From contig OX336345.1 of assembly GCA_946902875.1 (NCBI GenBank), positions 21,359,395 to 21,423,394 on the forward strand: a stretch of DNA of 64,000 nucleotides. The letters are read 5' to 3'. The translations under genes were made by a program, and so were the position numbers. The notes below the pieces were generated by a model that made no database searches, was not told the origin of the DNA, and saw only the letters and a list, made by a program, of their open reading frames with translations. Source of the DNA: Nematopogon swammerdamellus. Lineage: Eukaryota > Arthropoda > Insecta > Lepidoptera > Adelidae. Of the stretch, positions 30,840-42,004 are shown piece after piece (position 1 is the first letter of the stretch; each line of letters begins with the position of its first letter).

Positions 30840-31866
30840 GTGTTTGTCTAGCCTGTTTTTAAAGGAATTGGTGGTGCGTGCTTGTAGACATCTTCGGGCA
30901 GTTTGTTCCACATTTCCACTGCTCTATTTGACAGGAAGTTTTGTCTCGGATTTGTTGAGCTGACAGTGACATTCAGCTTCAAGCTATGGCCTCGGAGATG
31001 ACTCTTTGTATTTCTAGTAAAGAGGTTCTCCAGTTCGGGACAATCATAATGCTAATTGAGAATCTTGTATGTTTCTATGAGGTCACCCCTTTCTCTATGT
31101 TGCTCCAATGTTGTCAGGTTGAGAATTTTTAGTCTTTCCTCGTATGGTTTCCTCTTCAGTGATTTTGGTATCTTGGTCGCTCTTCTTTGAACTCTTTCTA
31201 GGAGAGTAATATCTTTGACGAAGTAAGGATTCCATATTTGAAATCCATATTCCAAGAGTGGTCTAATGTGAGATTTGTAAATTTTGATTAATGTCTCTAC
31301 CACGATGAAGGGAAGTTTCCTACATCGTGGTCTCTACAGTCAGGTTTTGAAATGATTTTCGTACAACATAGAGTATGGCGTTTGCTCGTTTGACTATGGT
31401 CTTTATATGATTTGCCCATTTTAGATCTTCTGAGATGGTTATTCCAAGATCTTTCTGAGCCTGTGTAGGAACTATTATGTCTGTTCCGATTTTATACTGG
31501 AGTCTTGGGTTGTTCTTCCCTATATGCAAAACTGTGCATTTCGAGGGGTTAGTTCGTGTTAGCCAATGGCGGATCCATTCCAATATTCTGTCCAGGTCAT
31601 CTCTGAGTGTCCCACTGCTCACAATGGGGTTGGCAATGAGTTTTGCATCATCAGCGAATAAGCTTGACATGGCTTGGATAACAGCGCAGATGTCGGAGAT
31701 GTAGAGACCAAATAGAGTCGGTGCCAGAACTGATCCTTGGGGCACGCCGCTGAGAACGTCTCTCACTCCCGATAGCCAATCGCCCACTCTCACTTGGTAT
31801 GTTCTGCCGACCAGGTAGTTTTCTATCCACGTTAGTAGCTTGCCTCGTATTCCAAGATATTTTATG
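30840..31866 (-). pseudogene. CR1/L2-type LINE reverse transcriptase, interrupted
   Basis: First part (31320-31866): LLTWIENYLVGRTYQVRVGD, SGVPQGSVLAPTLFGLYISD (block 4) and SLFADDAKL, the catalytic box as FADD. Second part (31052-31303 and onward): IYKSHIRPLLEYGFQIWNP, ERVQRRATKIPKSLKRKPYE and, in a shifted frame, an ending with VEMWNKLPEDV. The break at 31301-31337 is a 37-bp gain (29-bp insert plus 8-bp duplication) and a further frame change lies near 31050. Dead copy. Confidence 0.8.
31301..31329. mobile_element. 29-bp micro-insertion with 8-bp duplication
   Basis: The 29-bp insert has inverted ends CACGATG / CATCGTG and is flanked by perfect GTCTCTAC (31293-31300, 31330-31337). It interrupts the LINE frame. 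An 8-bp duplication is typical of hAT elements; this would be an extremely short internal-deletion derivative. Confidence 0.7.
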
Positions 31867-31919
31867 CATACGAATTTCACGCGAGCGAAGCCGCGGGCAA
31901 AAGCTAGTCTAATATATAA

Positions 31920-32564
31920 AAAAACTTGAAATACTAACTACTTGAGTATATTTTATTTATCCTCTCTTTTCTTACTGTCTCCGTATTGGTGATTTTAATT
32001 GAAACAATCAAACCCGAAAAATTAAAAATTAAATCAATCAATTTTCACCCTTCGGTGAAAAATGCCTATCTTATTTATCCGGGCCACCTGGTAACCCTGG
32101 TCCGAATGAACAGTCGCCACTAAATGTTCATCCAAGCAAACAGTAAGAAAAGGAGCGAGGGAAATATGGAGGGTTCGTTTTATTACAGGAGCGGCGGCGG
32201 CGGAGGCGTGTTGTCATACGAACGGCCGGCGATCATCTCCTCATTTGCCGCCTTTGATCTTTTGTACCCCACATTTGGGACCCCATCGACCTCCCACCCC
32301 CTTCTCCCCCCGCTCTGAGCAACTTCGCATTTCGTCGGACGGGACCGGACCTTTGTGAAGAAATCTGGAAAGACTTCCGTTAAATGTTTCACGCTGTAAA
32401 GGTTTCTTTGACGGGTTAGCGTGTTAAGGCCCTCCCCGCTAGCCGCCTCATTACTCCGACCTTCAGTTGTCTCTACTTGTGTGGATAATGCGCTACGTTT
32501 CGTCAGGTAACGCAGCGGCCGGGGCGCCATTTGGGATCCGGGATTGGGTTTATTTGTGTAGGTA
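31920..32564. other. no recognised gene
   Basis: Includes a GGCGGCGGCGGAGGCG patch (32190-32206) and a 64-codon plus frame from 32124 without domain. No repeat assigned. Confidence 0.4.
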
Positions 32565-32904
32565 CTAGCTTTTGCTCGCGGCTTCGCTCGCGTGAAACTC
32601 GTGTTTAATAAGAAGAAAGTAAGTAAGCCCGCTACCGTACCTTTATTTCGGCGCGCGGAACAATTACCTTTGTATGAGAGCAACATCTTAGCGTCACTGG
32701 AACTGAATTTTATTTAGCATATCCTCTGTCACGTATAGTTAAATGTGCTTGTACTAAGTTTCATCGAATTCGGATAATTGGTTTAAGAGTTATGGAGGAT
32801 ACATACAGAAAATCTTTCTAAAAATCGTGAATTTCGTTTTAGTATCATACATAGAGTCTACAAACGCAGTATCATCATCAATCATCAATCATCATCAATC
32901 ATCA
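32565..32904 (-). mobile_element. Helitron-like element, short copy, minus orientation
   Basis: The 3' end (CTAG at 32565-32568, then CTTTTGCTCGCGGCTTCGC) is at the left. The body (TGGAGGATACATACAGAAAA) matches 13550-14000 in reverse. It meets the next copy head-to-head in a (TCA)n-like stretch at 32872-32915. Confidence 0.65.
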
Positions 32905-34088
32905 TCAATACTAATCAATACTAATAATAAATTTGTAAGGGATGGTCATGGAGTAAGTTGCTTTGTTTTTTGAGATATTGGGTTTGTAGACTCTGTGTAT
33001 GATACTAAAACTAAATTTACGATTTTTAGAAATCATTTCTGTATGTATGTATGTTCCACCATAACTCTTAAACCGATCATCTGAATTCGATGCAACTTCG
33101 TACAAGTACATTTACCTACACGGGACACAGGATAGGCTAAATAAAATTCACTTCCGGTTACGCTAAGATGTGGCTCCCATACAAACCGATATGTTCCGTA
33201 GGCGCCGTAGTACTATAGGTATTTACCGAGCGGGCGGCCGGCAGCTGGCGGCGGAGGAGGCGCGGTGAGCGGGCGGCGAGCGAACTGAATAGCCGCAATA
33301 TGATAGAATGGATCTCTGTTCCTCTTTCACGCAAAAACTACTGAACAGATTTTGATGAGCCTTTACAGTACATCAAAATAACATATAGGCTATAATTTAT
33401 AAAGCGGGGCGAGGCGAATATGTATGTATGAATTTCCTCCATACAAGATAAGCCGATCATCTAAATTCGATTAAAATTAGTACACGTACATTTAGCTATA
33501 CGAGACATAGGATAGACTAAATAAAATTCAGTTCCGGTTACGCTAATAGGTGAAATATTTTACTTAGTATCTTTTTTAGGTATTTAAAGTATTTTATTTA
33601 TTTTAACTGAATTTTCTTATTATAATATCGATAGCTTTTCGTGGATTCGCTCGCGTGAAATTCGTATTTAAAAAGAAGAAAGTAAGTAACTTAGGACAGG
33701 GCCGGAGGCATCCAGTTCAGGATGCAGATAAACAATAAAAATTTTCAAAGAAAGTAAGTAACATACTAAAGGCGAGGCCGAAGGCCGAGCTGCGTTCAGG
33801 AAGAATATAAACCTTTTCGAAGAAAGTAACAAAGGGCGAGGCCGAAGGCCGAGCTGCATTCAGGAAGACTATAAACCCGCTTCTCGAAGAAATTAAGTAA
33901 TTGAGGGCGAGGCCAAAGGCCGAGCTGCGTTCAGGAAGACTATAAACCTTCTTGATGAAAGTAAGTAACTGAGGGCGAGGCCGAAGGCCGAGCTGCGTTC
34001 AGGAAGACGATAACCTTTTCGAAGAACGTAAGTAACAGAGGGCGAGGCCGAAGACCGAGCTGCGTTCAGGAAGACCATAAACCTTCTC

Positions 34089-34200
34089 GAAGGGAAGCAC
34101 TGACGTGGCACCAAGTTCATCCGGTGTTATGGGCTGACATCACGGATGTTGTAGGTTATGTAGCCAACCGTGTCAGTTTCCAGAAAATAAAAACATAAAA
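34089..34200 (+). mobile_element. SINE-A 3' fragment
   Basis: GAAGGGAAGCACTGACGTGG to CAGTTTCCAGAAAATAAAAA, lying between the arms of the foldback element. Confidence 0.8.
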
Positions 34201-34762
34201 AAAGTAAGTAAATAAGGGCGTGGCGGAACGCCGAGCTGTATCCTGGAAGACGGTGACAGTAAGTAACTATGGGCGATAGTTACATACTTTCTTCAAGACG
34301 GTTTATAGTGTTCCTGAACGCAGCTCGGCCTTCGACCTCGCCCTCAATTACTTGATTTCTTCGAAAAGGTTTATAGTCTTCCTGAACGCAGCTCGGCCTT
34401 CGGCCTCGCCCTTAGTTACTTACCTACTTTCTTCGAGAAGGTTTATGGTCTTCCTGAACGCAGCTCGGCCTTCGGCCTCGCCCTCTGTTACTTACTTTCT
34501 TCGAAAAGGTTATCGTCTTCCTGAACGCAGCTCGGCCTTCGGCCTCGCCCTCAATTACTTAATTTTGTCGAGAAGTTTTATAGTCATCCTGAACGCAGCT
34601 CGGCCTTCGGCCTCGCCCTTAGTTACTTACTTTGTTCGAGAAGGTTTATGGTCTTCCTGAACGTAGCTCGGCCTTCGGCCTCGCCCTCAGATACTTACTT
34701 TCTTCGAGAAGGTTTATTGTCTTCCAGAATGCAGCTCAGCTTGAAGACTCGCCGTTAGATAC

Positions 34763-35093
34763 TTTTTTTTTTTTTTTTTTATTGAAACTGACATGGTTGG
34801 CTGCATCACCTACAACATCCATGATGTCAGCCCATAACACCGGGTGAACTTGGTGCCACGTCAGTGCTTCCCTTCGGTCGTGCCGGCTACACTAAACTGG
34901 ACGGAAAACACAAACTATTTACATAGCCGTTTCGACCGACCTTTCATTCAGTGCGGTGTTACCAACCCGGGCGGGTTCAACCCTACCACCTAGTAATATA
35001 AGAAGGGAGTCATATCCCTTAGTCGCCTTTTACGACATACACGGGGAGAGATGCAGTGGGGCTATTCTTTTAAAGTACCGACCCCACACGGTA
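34763..35093 (-). mobile_element. chimeric SINE: C head plus SINE-A body
   Basis: T run, SINE-A tail and body to ACCACCTAGTAATATAAGAA, then GGGAGTCATATCCCTTAGTC and the C head (GGGGAGAGATGCAGTGGGGC ... CCCCACACGG). Same junction as 2676-2995. Confidence 0.85.
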
Positions 35094-35222
35094 CAAACGG
35101 TACAATACTTACTTTAGTTGAGAAGGTTTATTGTTTTTACTAAACGCAGATCGGCCTTAGTTACTTACTTTCTTCCTTTGAAATACGAATTTCACGCGAG
35201 CGAAGCCGCGGGCAAAAGCTAG

Positions 35223-36323
35223 TGTTTAATAAAGGCTTTATAGTAAGCTTTAGTTTGCCTTTAATTAATTCTAAAGATCTTTACTCGGAGTCTCTTTTAA
35301 TAGATCTAGCTGAATATTTTTCATGAATCAAAGCTGCATGAACTTTCGAGGCGCGAGGCCCCTCGGGCTGCGAGGCCGTGGGCGGTCGCCCACGTCGCCC
35401 ACCCCTTGCGCTGCCTCTGGACCAGTGTTGTAAATTGACCGTCAATGACCATAAAGTCCCGTCAATGACCACTAAAAGAGCGGTCAATGACCGTCAACGT
35501 CCTAAAAAGTCGTCGTCTCGGCGTCGTCGAGCGACGTTGCCGGTTGTCATCAAGACGTTGTCCGCTACCGACGCCGAAATTGAAACGTTGCCGCACTGCT
35601 GCTCGGGCAACGTCCATCGACAACTTCTGAGAACAAAATACGTTGTGGAGTCGCAATATTTTAGCGCGCGTTTAAAAATATAAAATAAGTGTGCTGTATG
35701 TAGTTGTATCATTTTATTATTATACTCAACATAGATTAATGTGAATATAAAATTACTTAAGAAATACAAATAGGTAGTGTTATAAAATAAAACTTTAATT
35801 AAACAAGACTTATAACTATTTTTTAAAGTTAATGTTAGGAAGTGTAAATATCTATTTTGCAGTATTATAAAATGCCCACCTAATAAAATTAATTAACCTT
35901 TTAACTAAGAACCTACACTAATAGTATGCAATATACTGGATAAGACAGGTGATTTAAATCCTCATAGCATATAATAAATAATTATTAAATGAAAACTATT
36001 TGAAATCGGAAAAACAAAACTACTCGTAGGTACCTTGGAACAAAATTTTTATTTTAAATTGTATCTAGCAACTCCATGGATGACCAACTCTCATTCCGTT
36101 TTCGTGTTCGTTTGAGCGAGCGAGCGGCGTCCATGACGCGAACCGTTCAGACGGACAAGTTGACATGCAAGCAAGTGTGCAAGTTACGTGCAGCATGCAT
36201 TATCTTGTTTGATACTTGCATACAATGCGTTTAGCAACATTTTGAATTTTTCCTATCATATCATATCACATTTGAACATCATTTTTTCTTCATTGCACTA
36301 CCGCAATGGAAAGGATACCGCAT
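35223..36323. other. no gene; family L repeat at 35425-35520
   Basis: TTGACCGTCAATGACCATAA and two more CGTCAATGACC phrases at 35435-35500 recur at 39255-39345. The rest is unassigned; overlapping frames at 35281-35769 have no recognisable domain. Confidence 0.45.
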
Positions 36324-36549
36324 ACTTGGTGGTAGGGTTTAACCCGCCCGGGTTGGTACCACCGCACTGAATGAAACGTCGGTCGAAACGGCTATGTAAA
36401 TAGTTTGTGTTTTCCGACCAGTTCAGTGTGGCCGGCACGATCAAAGGGGGAAGCACAGACATGGCACCTACTTCACCCGGTGTTATGGGCTGACATCACG
36501 GACGTTGTAGGTGATGTAGCCAACCGTGTCAGTTTCCATAAAAAAAAAG
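36324..36549 (+). mobile_element. SINE-A, 5'-truncated
   Basis: From ACTTGGTGGTAGGGTTTAAC to GTCAGTTTCCATAAAAAAAA. Confidence 0.85.
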
Positions 36550-37614
36550 GAACTTGGGTCAAATTGGGCTCATACTCCAACAGAGATGAGTCATATATCA
36601 TTGTAAAGGGTTCGATTAGTACTTCAAGTTTTACTAAGGGCATTAAGTTCAAATCAATTGCAAAAAAAAAGATATACATGAAAATAGCTTATTCAGAAAA
36701 TGATTAATATTTTTGGTTATTGTGGCAATAAAAACAATTTTTAAAAATTAAAATATACTCTTATTTATATATTGCTTATAAAAATAAATATATGTATAAA
36801 TTGCTTAGTAATTAATAGTATTAATAGCTTTATTGTGTTTGTTAATAATCAGCTTTATTCTCGACGACGAGCTACACGAGCGACGCGGAGCAGCGCAGGC
36901 GACGCGTCGACGCGTTCCCGTTACTCTCCACCGCCCCCTCACCCCTTAATTATTATATTTAATACACCTTATACTAAAAATTTCATATATGTCGTAAATC
37001 AGAATCTAAAATACATGTATAAACCGCATAAAAATTCATGAATTCTGCCCAGATAAAAGTTTATATTTTTATATTAAAAAAAAATTTATAACTTAATAAC
37101 CCCGATGGGTCAAAAATTATTTGATATATATATATTTATGGTGGAACAAATATATTAACAGTTATCTCATCTCTGTTGGTGGGTGAGCCCAGGCTTCATA
37201 CATTTTTGCCCATCCCCCTTTCATAAGAAGATAAGTATTGGTGAGTAACGAATGTACTTAAAACAAAAAAAACATTCTAAATATTGTAAGCGTAATAAAT
37301 AAGATCGACGAAGCAATAAACAATATTTTGATAGCAGTCCAGCAAGATAGCTTTCTACTTGCCTTCTCTGTCCACTGGTAGGTATTATGCCAGCAGAACA
37401 TGCCAGTGGAATGTTTCCTCGGCGTTGTCGACCGCGCGCGCCGCCGCCGCACGCGACGACGACGTTGCCGTTTCGCATCGACGTGACGTCGCTCGCACTC
37501 ACTCGGTCGGACTCGGACTTAAGTAGCCGTTTGCTGCGCACGCACGCTTAGCGTTTGCATTGCACCATTTGCACCACGTGTTAGTCAGCGACTTGTTAGT
37601 TGTGTGTGTGTATT
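36550..37614. other. no gene; CpG-rich patch at 37425-37560
   Basis: AT-rich sequence, then a CpG-rich patch (GCGCGCGCCGCCGCCGCACG) followed by TCGCTCGCACTCACTCGG. It could be a promoter-type island but no TATA box or exon can be assigned. Confidence 0.3.
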
Positions 37615-37673
37615 GTTAGTTCGAAAAAATGCCTGCTTTTGGAGGCAAAAAGCAGGCATTTTTTCGAACTAAC
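37615..37673. repeat. perfect 26-bp hairpin
   Basis: The arms at 37615-37640 and 37648-37673 are exact complements (GTTAGTTCGAAAAAATGCCT...), loop GGAGGCA. A second palindrome (GATAATTAATTA / TAATTAATTATC) follows at 37681-37711. Confidence 0.9.
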
Positions 37674-37936
37674 AGAATACGATAATTAATTAAAAAAACT
37701 AATTAATTATCAAACTTTTAATATGGAGTGTTTTTAAAATAACGTTACATACCTACTTTTACTTTTGCTAATAAAGTAGGTACCTACCTACCTATGTGAA
37801 ATTTTTTGTTTGTTTCTGTTTTAACTTTAAGAGAAAACGAGAAAATAAATTTTCCCCGTATTATAAACAACTTTTGCCAAGAAACTATGCATCTATTCGT
37901 AATGGTTTCCAAGAAAATAATTATTATAAAATTAAT

Positions 37937-38072
37937 AAGGACGGAGCTGCGCGGCGGCGCGGCGCAGAGGTGGGCGCGGGGGCAGGCGGCGCGGGAGCTG
38001 CGCGCGAATCTGCCGCGCGCCGCCTCCGCTCCCCCGCGCCCATCTCCGCGCCGCGCCGCTCCTTCCGTCCTT
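37937..38072. mobile_element. GC-rich MITE
   Basis: Left arm AAGGACGGAGCTGCGCGGCG and right arm ending CTCCTTCCGTCCTT are imperfect inverted repeats of about 45 bp, almost pure GC in an AT-rich setting. AAT flanks both sides. No protein. Confidence 0.65.
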
Positions 38073-38261
38073 AATATTTATAATAATATAGTTCATTTTT
38101 TAAACAATTTGTCGCCATCGCCAACGATTTGCTTTTAACCCTAACCACAGATCCCTAACTATACTCATTTGTTTCACTCGTTTGCAATTATTACAGGTAA
38201 AAGAGAGACAGCGCACAGCGTACTGCCTGGCGTGATAGCGTGTCGCGCGCGCGGCCGCTGC

Positions 38262-38325
38262 AGCACAGACATCAAAGAGACGCCGCTGGGGCGGCGGCCC
38301 TTTGATATCTGTGCGCCGCGCAGCT
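38262..38325. repeat. imperfect GC-rich hairpin
   Basis: GCAGCACAGACATCAAAG and CTTTGATATCTGTGCGCC pair around a GCCGC-rich centre. Confidence 0.6.
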
Positions 38326-38879
38326 GCCTACCTACTTAGCTCATGTCTTGCTTGCATGCGTTGCGTGCGTCCAATACAGTGCATAAATAAGTAGGTAAAC
38401 ATCGACATTTTCGTCGTCGTTCAAGGTCGCACGTTGCACACACACGCACGCGCGATGTGTGTTGTGCAGCGCAATATAGTAGGTACCTACCTACAAACGT
38501 TGGTTACCTACAACTACGATTCAAATAATCAACCTACCTAAACACTAAATAAAAGGAGATAGGTACAAAGTTTACGCCGCCACTCTGTTCAATTGTCAAT
38601 CTAGAGTCTAGAGAGTATTCCATTGCAAGTCCTTTCGGGTTGGGTTGGTTAGGTTAGTTTTAAAATAAATTTAATTTAATAATTCCTTATAGAAATACGT
38701 GTAGGGTAGACTATTCGCACCGCACTCATGCATGCCCACGAGTGAATTTCCGTGTTATAGGTATGTTGTTAGTGATTGAGTGCTACCTACCCTGTTAGCG
38801 CTGGAAAAAGTCCGAGGTAGGTAGGGTAGGTATGATTGATTATATTATATACATTGATGTTATATATATAAGTTATTGG
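38326..38879. other. no recognised feature
   Basis: Unassigned sequence with GTAGGTACCTACCTAC-type runs. No gene seen. Confidence 0.4.
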
Positions 38880-39020
38880 AGTTGATCGATTGAATCTTGT
38901 TCGAATACTTTGCGAAACGTGGTGTTCAGTGTTGTGCTCTAATTTACCAGAGGTCTTGTAGCACAACACCGATTACTCTGCTTGCCCCGATTGTAGGGAT
39001 TCAGCGTGTGTGTTATATAT
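38880..39020 (+). repeat. family C 3' portion
   Basis: TTTGCGAAACGTGGTGTTCA, the TTGTGCT/AGCACAA pair, and GATTCAGCGTGTGTG. Confidence 0.75.
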
Positions 39021-39249
39021 ATAGTTATTGGAGTGTAGCCCGCTCAATTTTTTTCAACATAGAATATTACGATTTCTTTTATAGTTTTTTATTTAATCAC
39101 CTAGGTAGATACCTACATTATATCAAGAAAAACTAATAAAAATTTAAAAGAAGATCCATCCTTCTGCACACGCGCGGCGCGTCAAGTACGCCTGGCTCAC
39201 TCCTTATGGAAGGCGTCGCGCGGCGTCGTCGTGCCGAGCTTGCGGCGTC

Positions 39250-39350
39250 GCATAAAAGCCGTCAATGACCGGTCATTGACGGACGTTTTCCATTTTTTGG
39301 AAGTTTTCCGTTTGGTCAACGTCGGTAATTGACGGCCTTTGCATCACTAC
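39250..39350. repeat. family L repeat
   Basis: GCCGTCAATGACCGGTCATTGACGG is itself palindromic; GTCGGTAATTGACGGCC follows. Related to 35425-35520. Confidence 0.55.
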
Positions 39351-39354
39351 TCTG

Positions 39355-39414
39355 GACAGACAGGCAGACAGAAGGCGTAGGTTTAGTATTAGACTTCGAT
39401 ATGGATGCGGAACC
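39355..39414 (+). repeat. family D 3' end
   Basis: GACAGACAGGCAGACAG through GATGCGGAACCCTAAAAA, directly followed by the next D copy. Confidence 0.65.
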
Positions 39415-39935
39415 CTAAAAACCGGCCAAGTGCGAGTCGAACTCGCGCACCGAGGGTTCCGTGTCGCCATGTCATGGTCAGTGCCACTCACGCCATCTAT
39501 GGATTAGTTAAAATGCTTCATACTCTATTCGGTAGATGGCGCGCGCGCATACACTTTTTAGTTTTTTGTATGGGGACCCCCGTGAATTTTTTACTTTTTC
39601 TTATTTTTATTATTTGTTGTTATATCGGCTATATAATAAATAACACATATTCTGTGAAAATTTCAACAGGATACCTATTAAGATTCAAGAGATACAGCCT
39701 TCGGACAGACAGACGGACGGACGGACAGACATAGACGGCGTAAGGCTTAGTATAGTGCGCGGGACGGATCTCGGCGTGTCGTCGCCGCAGCGGGCGACCC
39801 GCCACGCGAATACACTATACAAGTACGGTGCGGGTGCGAGGGAGAACACTGACGAACCGCTGCGGCGGCGACACGCCGAGATCCGCCCAGCGCATTATAA
39901 TAGGCTTCCGTCCGGGGTACGGAAACCTAAAAATG
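39415..39935 (+). mobile_element. family D repeat, full length, split by a MITE
   Basis: Begins AAAACCGGCCAAGTGCGAGT and ends GGGGTACGGAAACCTAAAAA; internal landmarks are GCCATCTATGG, ACACATATTCTGTGAAAATT and (GACA/GACG)n. It is the best full-length reference for family D here (about 375 bp without the MITE). No coding frame. Confidence 0.75.
39753..39897. mobile_element. 145-bp MITE with TA duplication, nested in family D
   Basis: Inverted ends of about 42 bp (inner part CGGATCTCGGCGTGTCG). TA flanks both sides (39751-39752, 39898-39899); removing one TA and the element restores the family D phrase GGCTTAGTAATAGGCTTCC. Confidence 0.85.
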
Positions 39936-40547
39936 AAACAGTCCTGGATATTTTAATCGTTTTATTACTGAAATGAGAACATTTTACATTGTAAAAAATA
40001 CACATACTCCAAATATCATCTCGCTACATATTATTTCTCAGCTTTTTAACTTTATCCTATTTTACAATCGCCTACCTACTGCACTGAGCCGCCGCCACCG
40101 CCGCCGGCGACCTCCGCACAGAGCGAGAGGGCACTAGACCGTCACCGCACGCCCCGTCTCACTCACTATTAACTTTAGTTACAAGTCATATCACTCGATT
40201 AGCTAAACGATTCAAACGGAAATATTAATATTGAAAGGGAATACATTTTCGGTAACATTCTATACTAATAATATAAATTAAAATATTCAGTGAAAAAAAT
40301 TATAATAATTCTACTTACACTAATATATTTGACCCAAAATGTGTTTGTTCATCTTTGGAAATTAATTCACCATTTTCTAGATCGCCAGATCAGGTGATTA
40401 TATTTGATAAAACATCATGGTAACTTTATAAAAGGCCGAACGATCAGCTACGCACTTAGAGATAATACACAGTCAGCATGTTGTGTTCGACTAATAAATA
40501 GATAAGCCAAACAATTGGTAAGTATGTCAATCAAATCGAATCGAAGT

Positions 40548-40722
40548 ACAGTTCCCGGCGTCAAATAATGGCGTGTCGAGCTTTAGAAAGAGACCGTCCG
40601 GTTGTAGAGCGCCGTCCCTGTCGCACGAACTTGCACATCTCTGCGCGACAGGGACGACGCTCTACAACCGGATTGTCTCTTTCTAAAGTTCGACGTGCAC
40701 TATTTGCTGCCGGGAACTGTAG
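40548..40722. mobile_element. MITE, CAGTTCCCGG ends, TA flanks
   Basis: The sequence between TA at 40548-40549 and TA at 40721-40722 has ~75-bp arms: CAGTTCCCGGCGTCAAATAA on one side, TTTGCTGCCGGGAACTG on the other, with TAGAAAGAGAC and CCGGTTGTAGAGCG in both. CAGT ends and TA target fit Tc1/mariner-derived MITEs. Confidence 0.8.
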
Positions 40723-40754
40723 TTTATTTCTATATAAACGATTCACACACCACC

Positions 40755-40885
40755 TTTTTAGGGTTCCGTATCCGGTACGGTGTTGCTGCGCCAGTCTGAC
40801 CAATGGGCGAACGAAATGCGCCATCCATTTTTTACTTTTTCTTATTTTTATTATTTGTTGTTATATGGATACCGAACCCTAAAAA
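40755..40885 (+). repeat. family D, internally deleted
   Basis: TTTAGGGTTCCGTATCCGG at one end and GGATACCGAACCCTAAAAA at the other, with only the central TTTACTTTTTCTTATTTTTA segment between. Confidence 0.6.
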
Positions 40886-40889
40886 CATA

Positions 40890-41098
40890 ATACCCTGGGA
40901 AATTTCTTGCCGACTCTTCTTCGTGGGTGTATGTAATTTGAACCGGATAGAATACATTGTGACAAGTTCGAGTACAGTCTAACTGCCTTAAGAATGAACA
41001 ATAATAAAATAATACAAAACCCCCACAGCTTTTCTTATCGTTCGTCAAATGTAACAATACATTTTTATTTTAATAACATATTAAACAACTGTCTTTGG
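40890..41098 (+). repeat. family F repeat, copy 2
   Basis: TTGTGACAAGTTCGAGTACA ... TAACTGCCTTAAGAATGAAC ... ACAACTGTCTTTGGAG. Confidence 0.7.
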
Positions 41099-42004
41099 AG
41101 TAATAATACTATTCCAAGGGTTTGGAGTCTGACTTCAGCTATTCGGATTTTTTAACCGTGTCACAAGTTCGTACAAATAACATAGGTACACACTTAGTTA
41201 CGTCATTATGCGATATGTCTAGGTTATTGATTTTTAATATTGTCTGCTTAAAATGTCACCAAGCGACTGTTCCAAGACAAAATTAATATCTTACTACCGC
41301 TAAGCTATTACTACTCTTTTATTTCAGAAAAATATTTACTCCCCTACGTATATGAACTGTCTGTATGCATGTTCGCTTAGAACTCGAGAGCGGCTCTACC
41401 GAATTGGACGCGGTTTTCACAAACACACTTTGACATATCTCCGGAGTTCACTATCATATTCTTAAAGCGAGCGGAGCCGCGGGCAAAGCACGTAAAATAT
41501 AATATAAATGTGTGCTTTCGGAAAGAAAAGTTGAATATATGATAGTGAATTAAAAAAAATAATTTTTTTTTCTTAAACTTTGATAGCAGGCTGTTTTTTA
41601 ACAATAGTTTACCTTAGAGTAGACATAAGCGTAAGACACGATACAATTTGTACTAGTCGAGAATTAGAAGGGAAAATATACACGATGTGAGAGTTTGAAC
41701 ACTTTTCGGCACGCAACAAAAACGACCTGTTGAAAACATTTGGTAGTGTAGCAATGTTGCGTCCATGCTAAAGTTTCTATGAATAATGAAAAAACAGACG
41801 ATAAGTATCGTGGGATATCCGGTTGGAATGAAGTTACTTTCGCTACATATTATGTATCAAATAACAGGCACAAAGAAATAAATTAACAACGTTTGATAGT
41901 AATTAAATGAAAAAAATGACGTCTACATGTAAAATACCTATACATATATATACGCTTCTAAACACACAAACACACATCTTCAGCAAAAGCGTGGTGACGG
42001 GTCA
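41099..42004. other. no gene; degenerate Helitron-like end at 41463-41490
   Basis: AAGCGAGCGGAGCCGCGGGC followed by AAAGCACG resembles the 3' end of the Helitron-like family. The rest is unassigned AT-rich sequence. Confidence 0.4.

Larger units (their letters stand above)
30716..31866 (-). mobile_element. CR1/L2-type LINE, 5'-truncated, nested in a Helitron-like element
   Basis: The 3' tail is AAATAAATAAAT (plus-strand TTTATTTATTTA at 30727). The protein remnant ends at about 30840. The same family gives the tail at 10504-10765. The 5' truncation at 31866 lies inside the reverse transcriptase. Confidence 0.75.
30394..31907 (+). mobile_element. Helitron-like element without foldback arms, split by a LINE
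   Basis: The 5' part (ACTAATAATAAATCTGTAAG ... CGAATTGTTCCGCGCG) matches the first 320 bp of 13550-15978. After the LINE (30716-31866) the 3' end resumes as ATACGAATTTCACGCGAGCG to AAAAGCTAG followed by T. No inverted tandem arms, so the arms are an optional module. Confidence 0.7.
32905..35222 (+). mobile_element. Helitron-like element with foldback arms, copy 3
   Basis: Same architecture as 13550-15978: 5' part (ACTAATAATAAATTTGTAAG, with GTATGTATGTATGTTCC), then inverted arms (left 33630-34090, right 34280-34750 and 35100-35222) and an end AAAAGCTAG followed by T. It is broken by SINE insertions at 34089-34200 and 34763-35093. Confidence 0.75.

Noticed and set aside
32124..32318. 64-codon frame with a glycine run
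   Set aside because: The glycine run comes from a GGC microsatellite; a longer opposite-strand frame overlaps it and reads through SINE/Helitron-type sequence.
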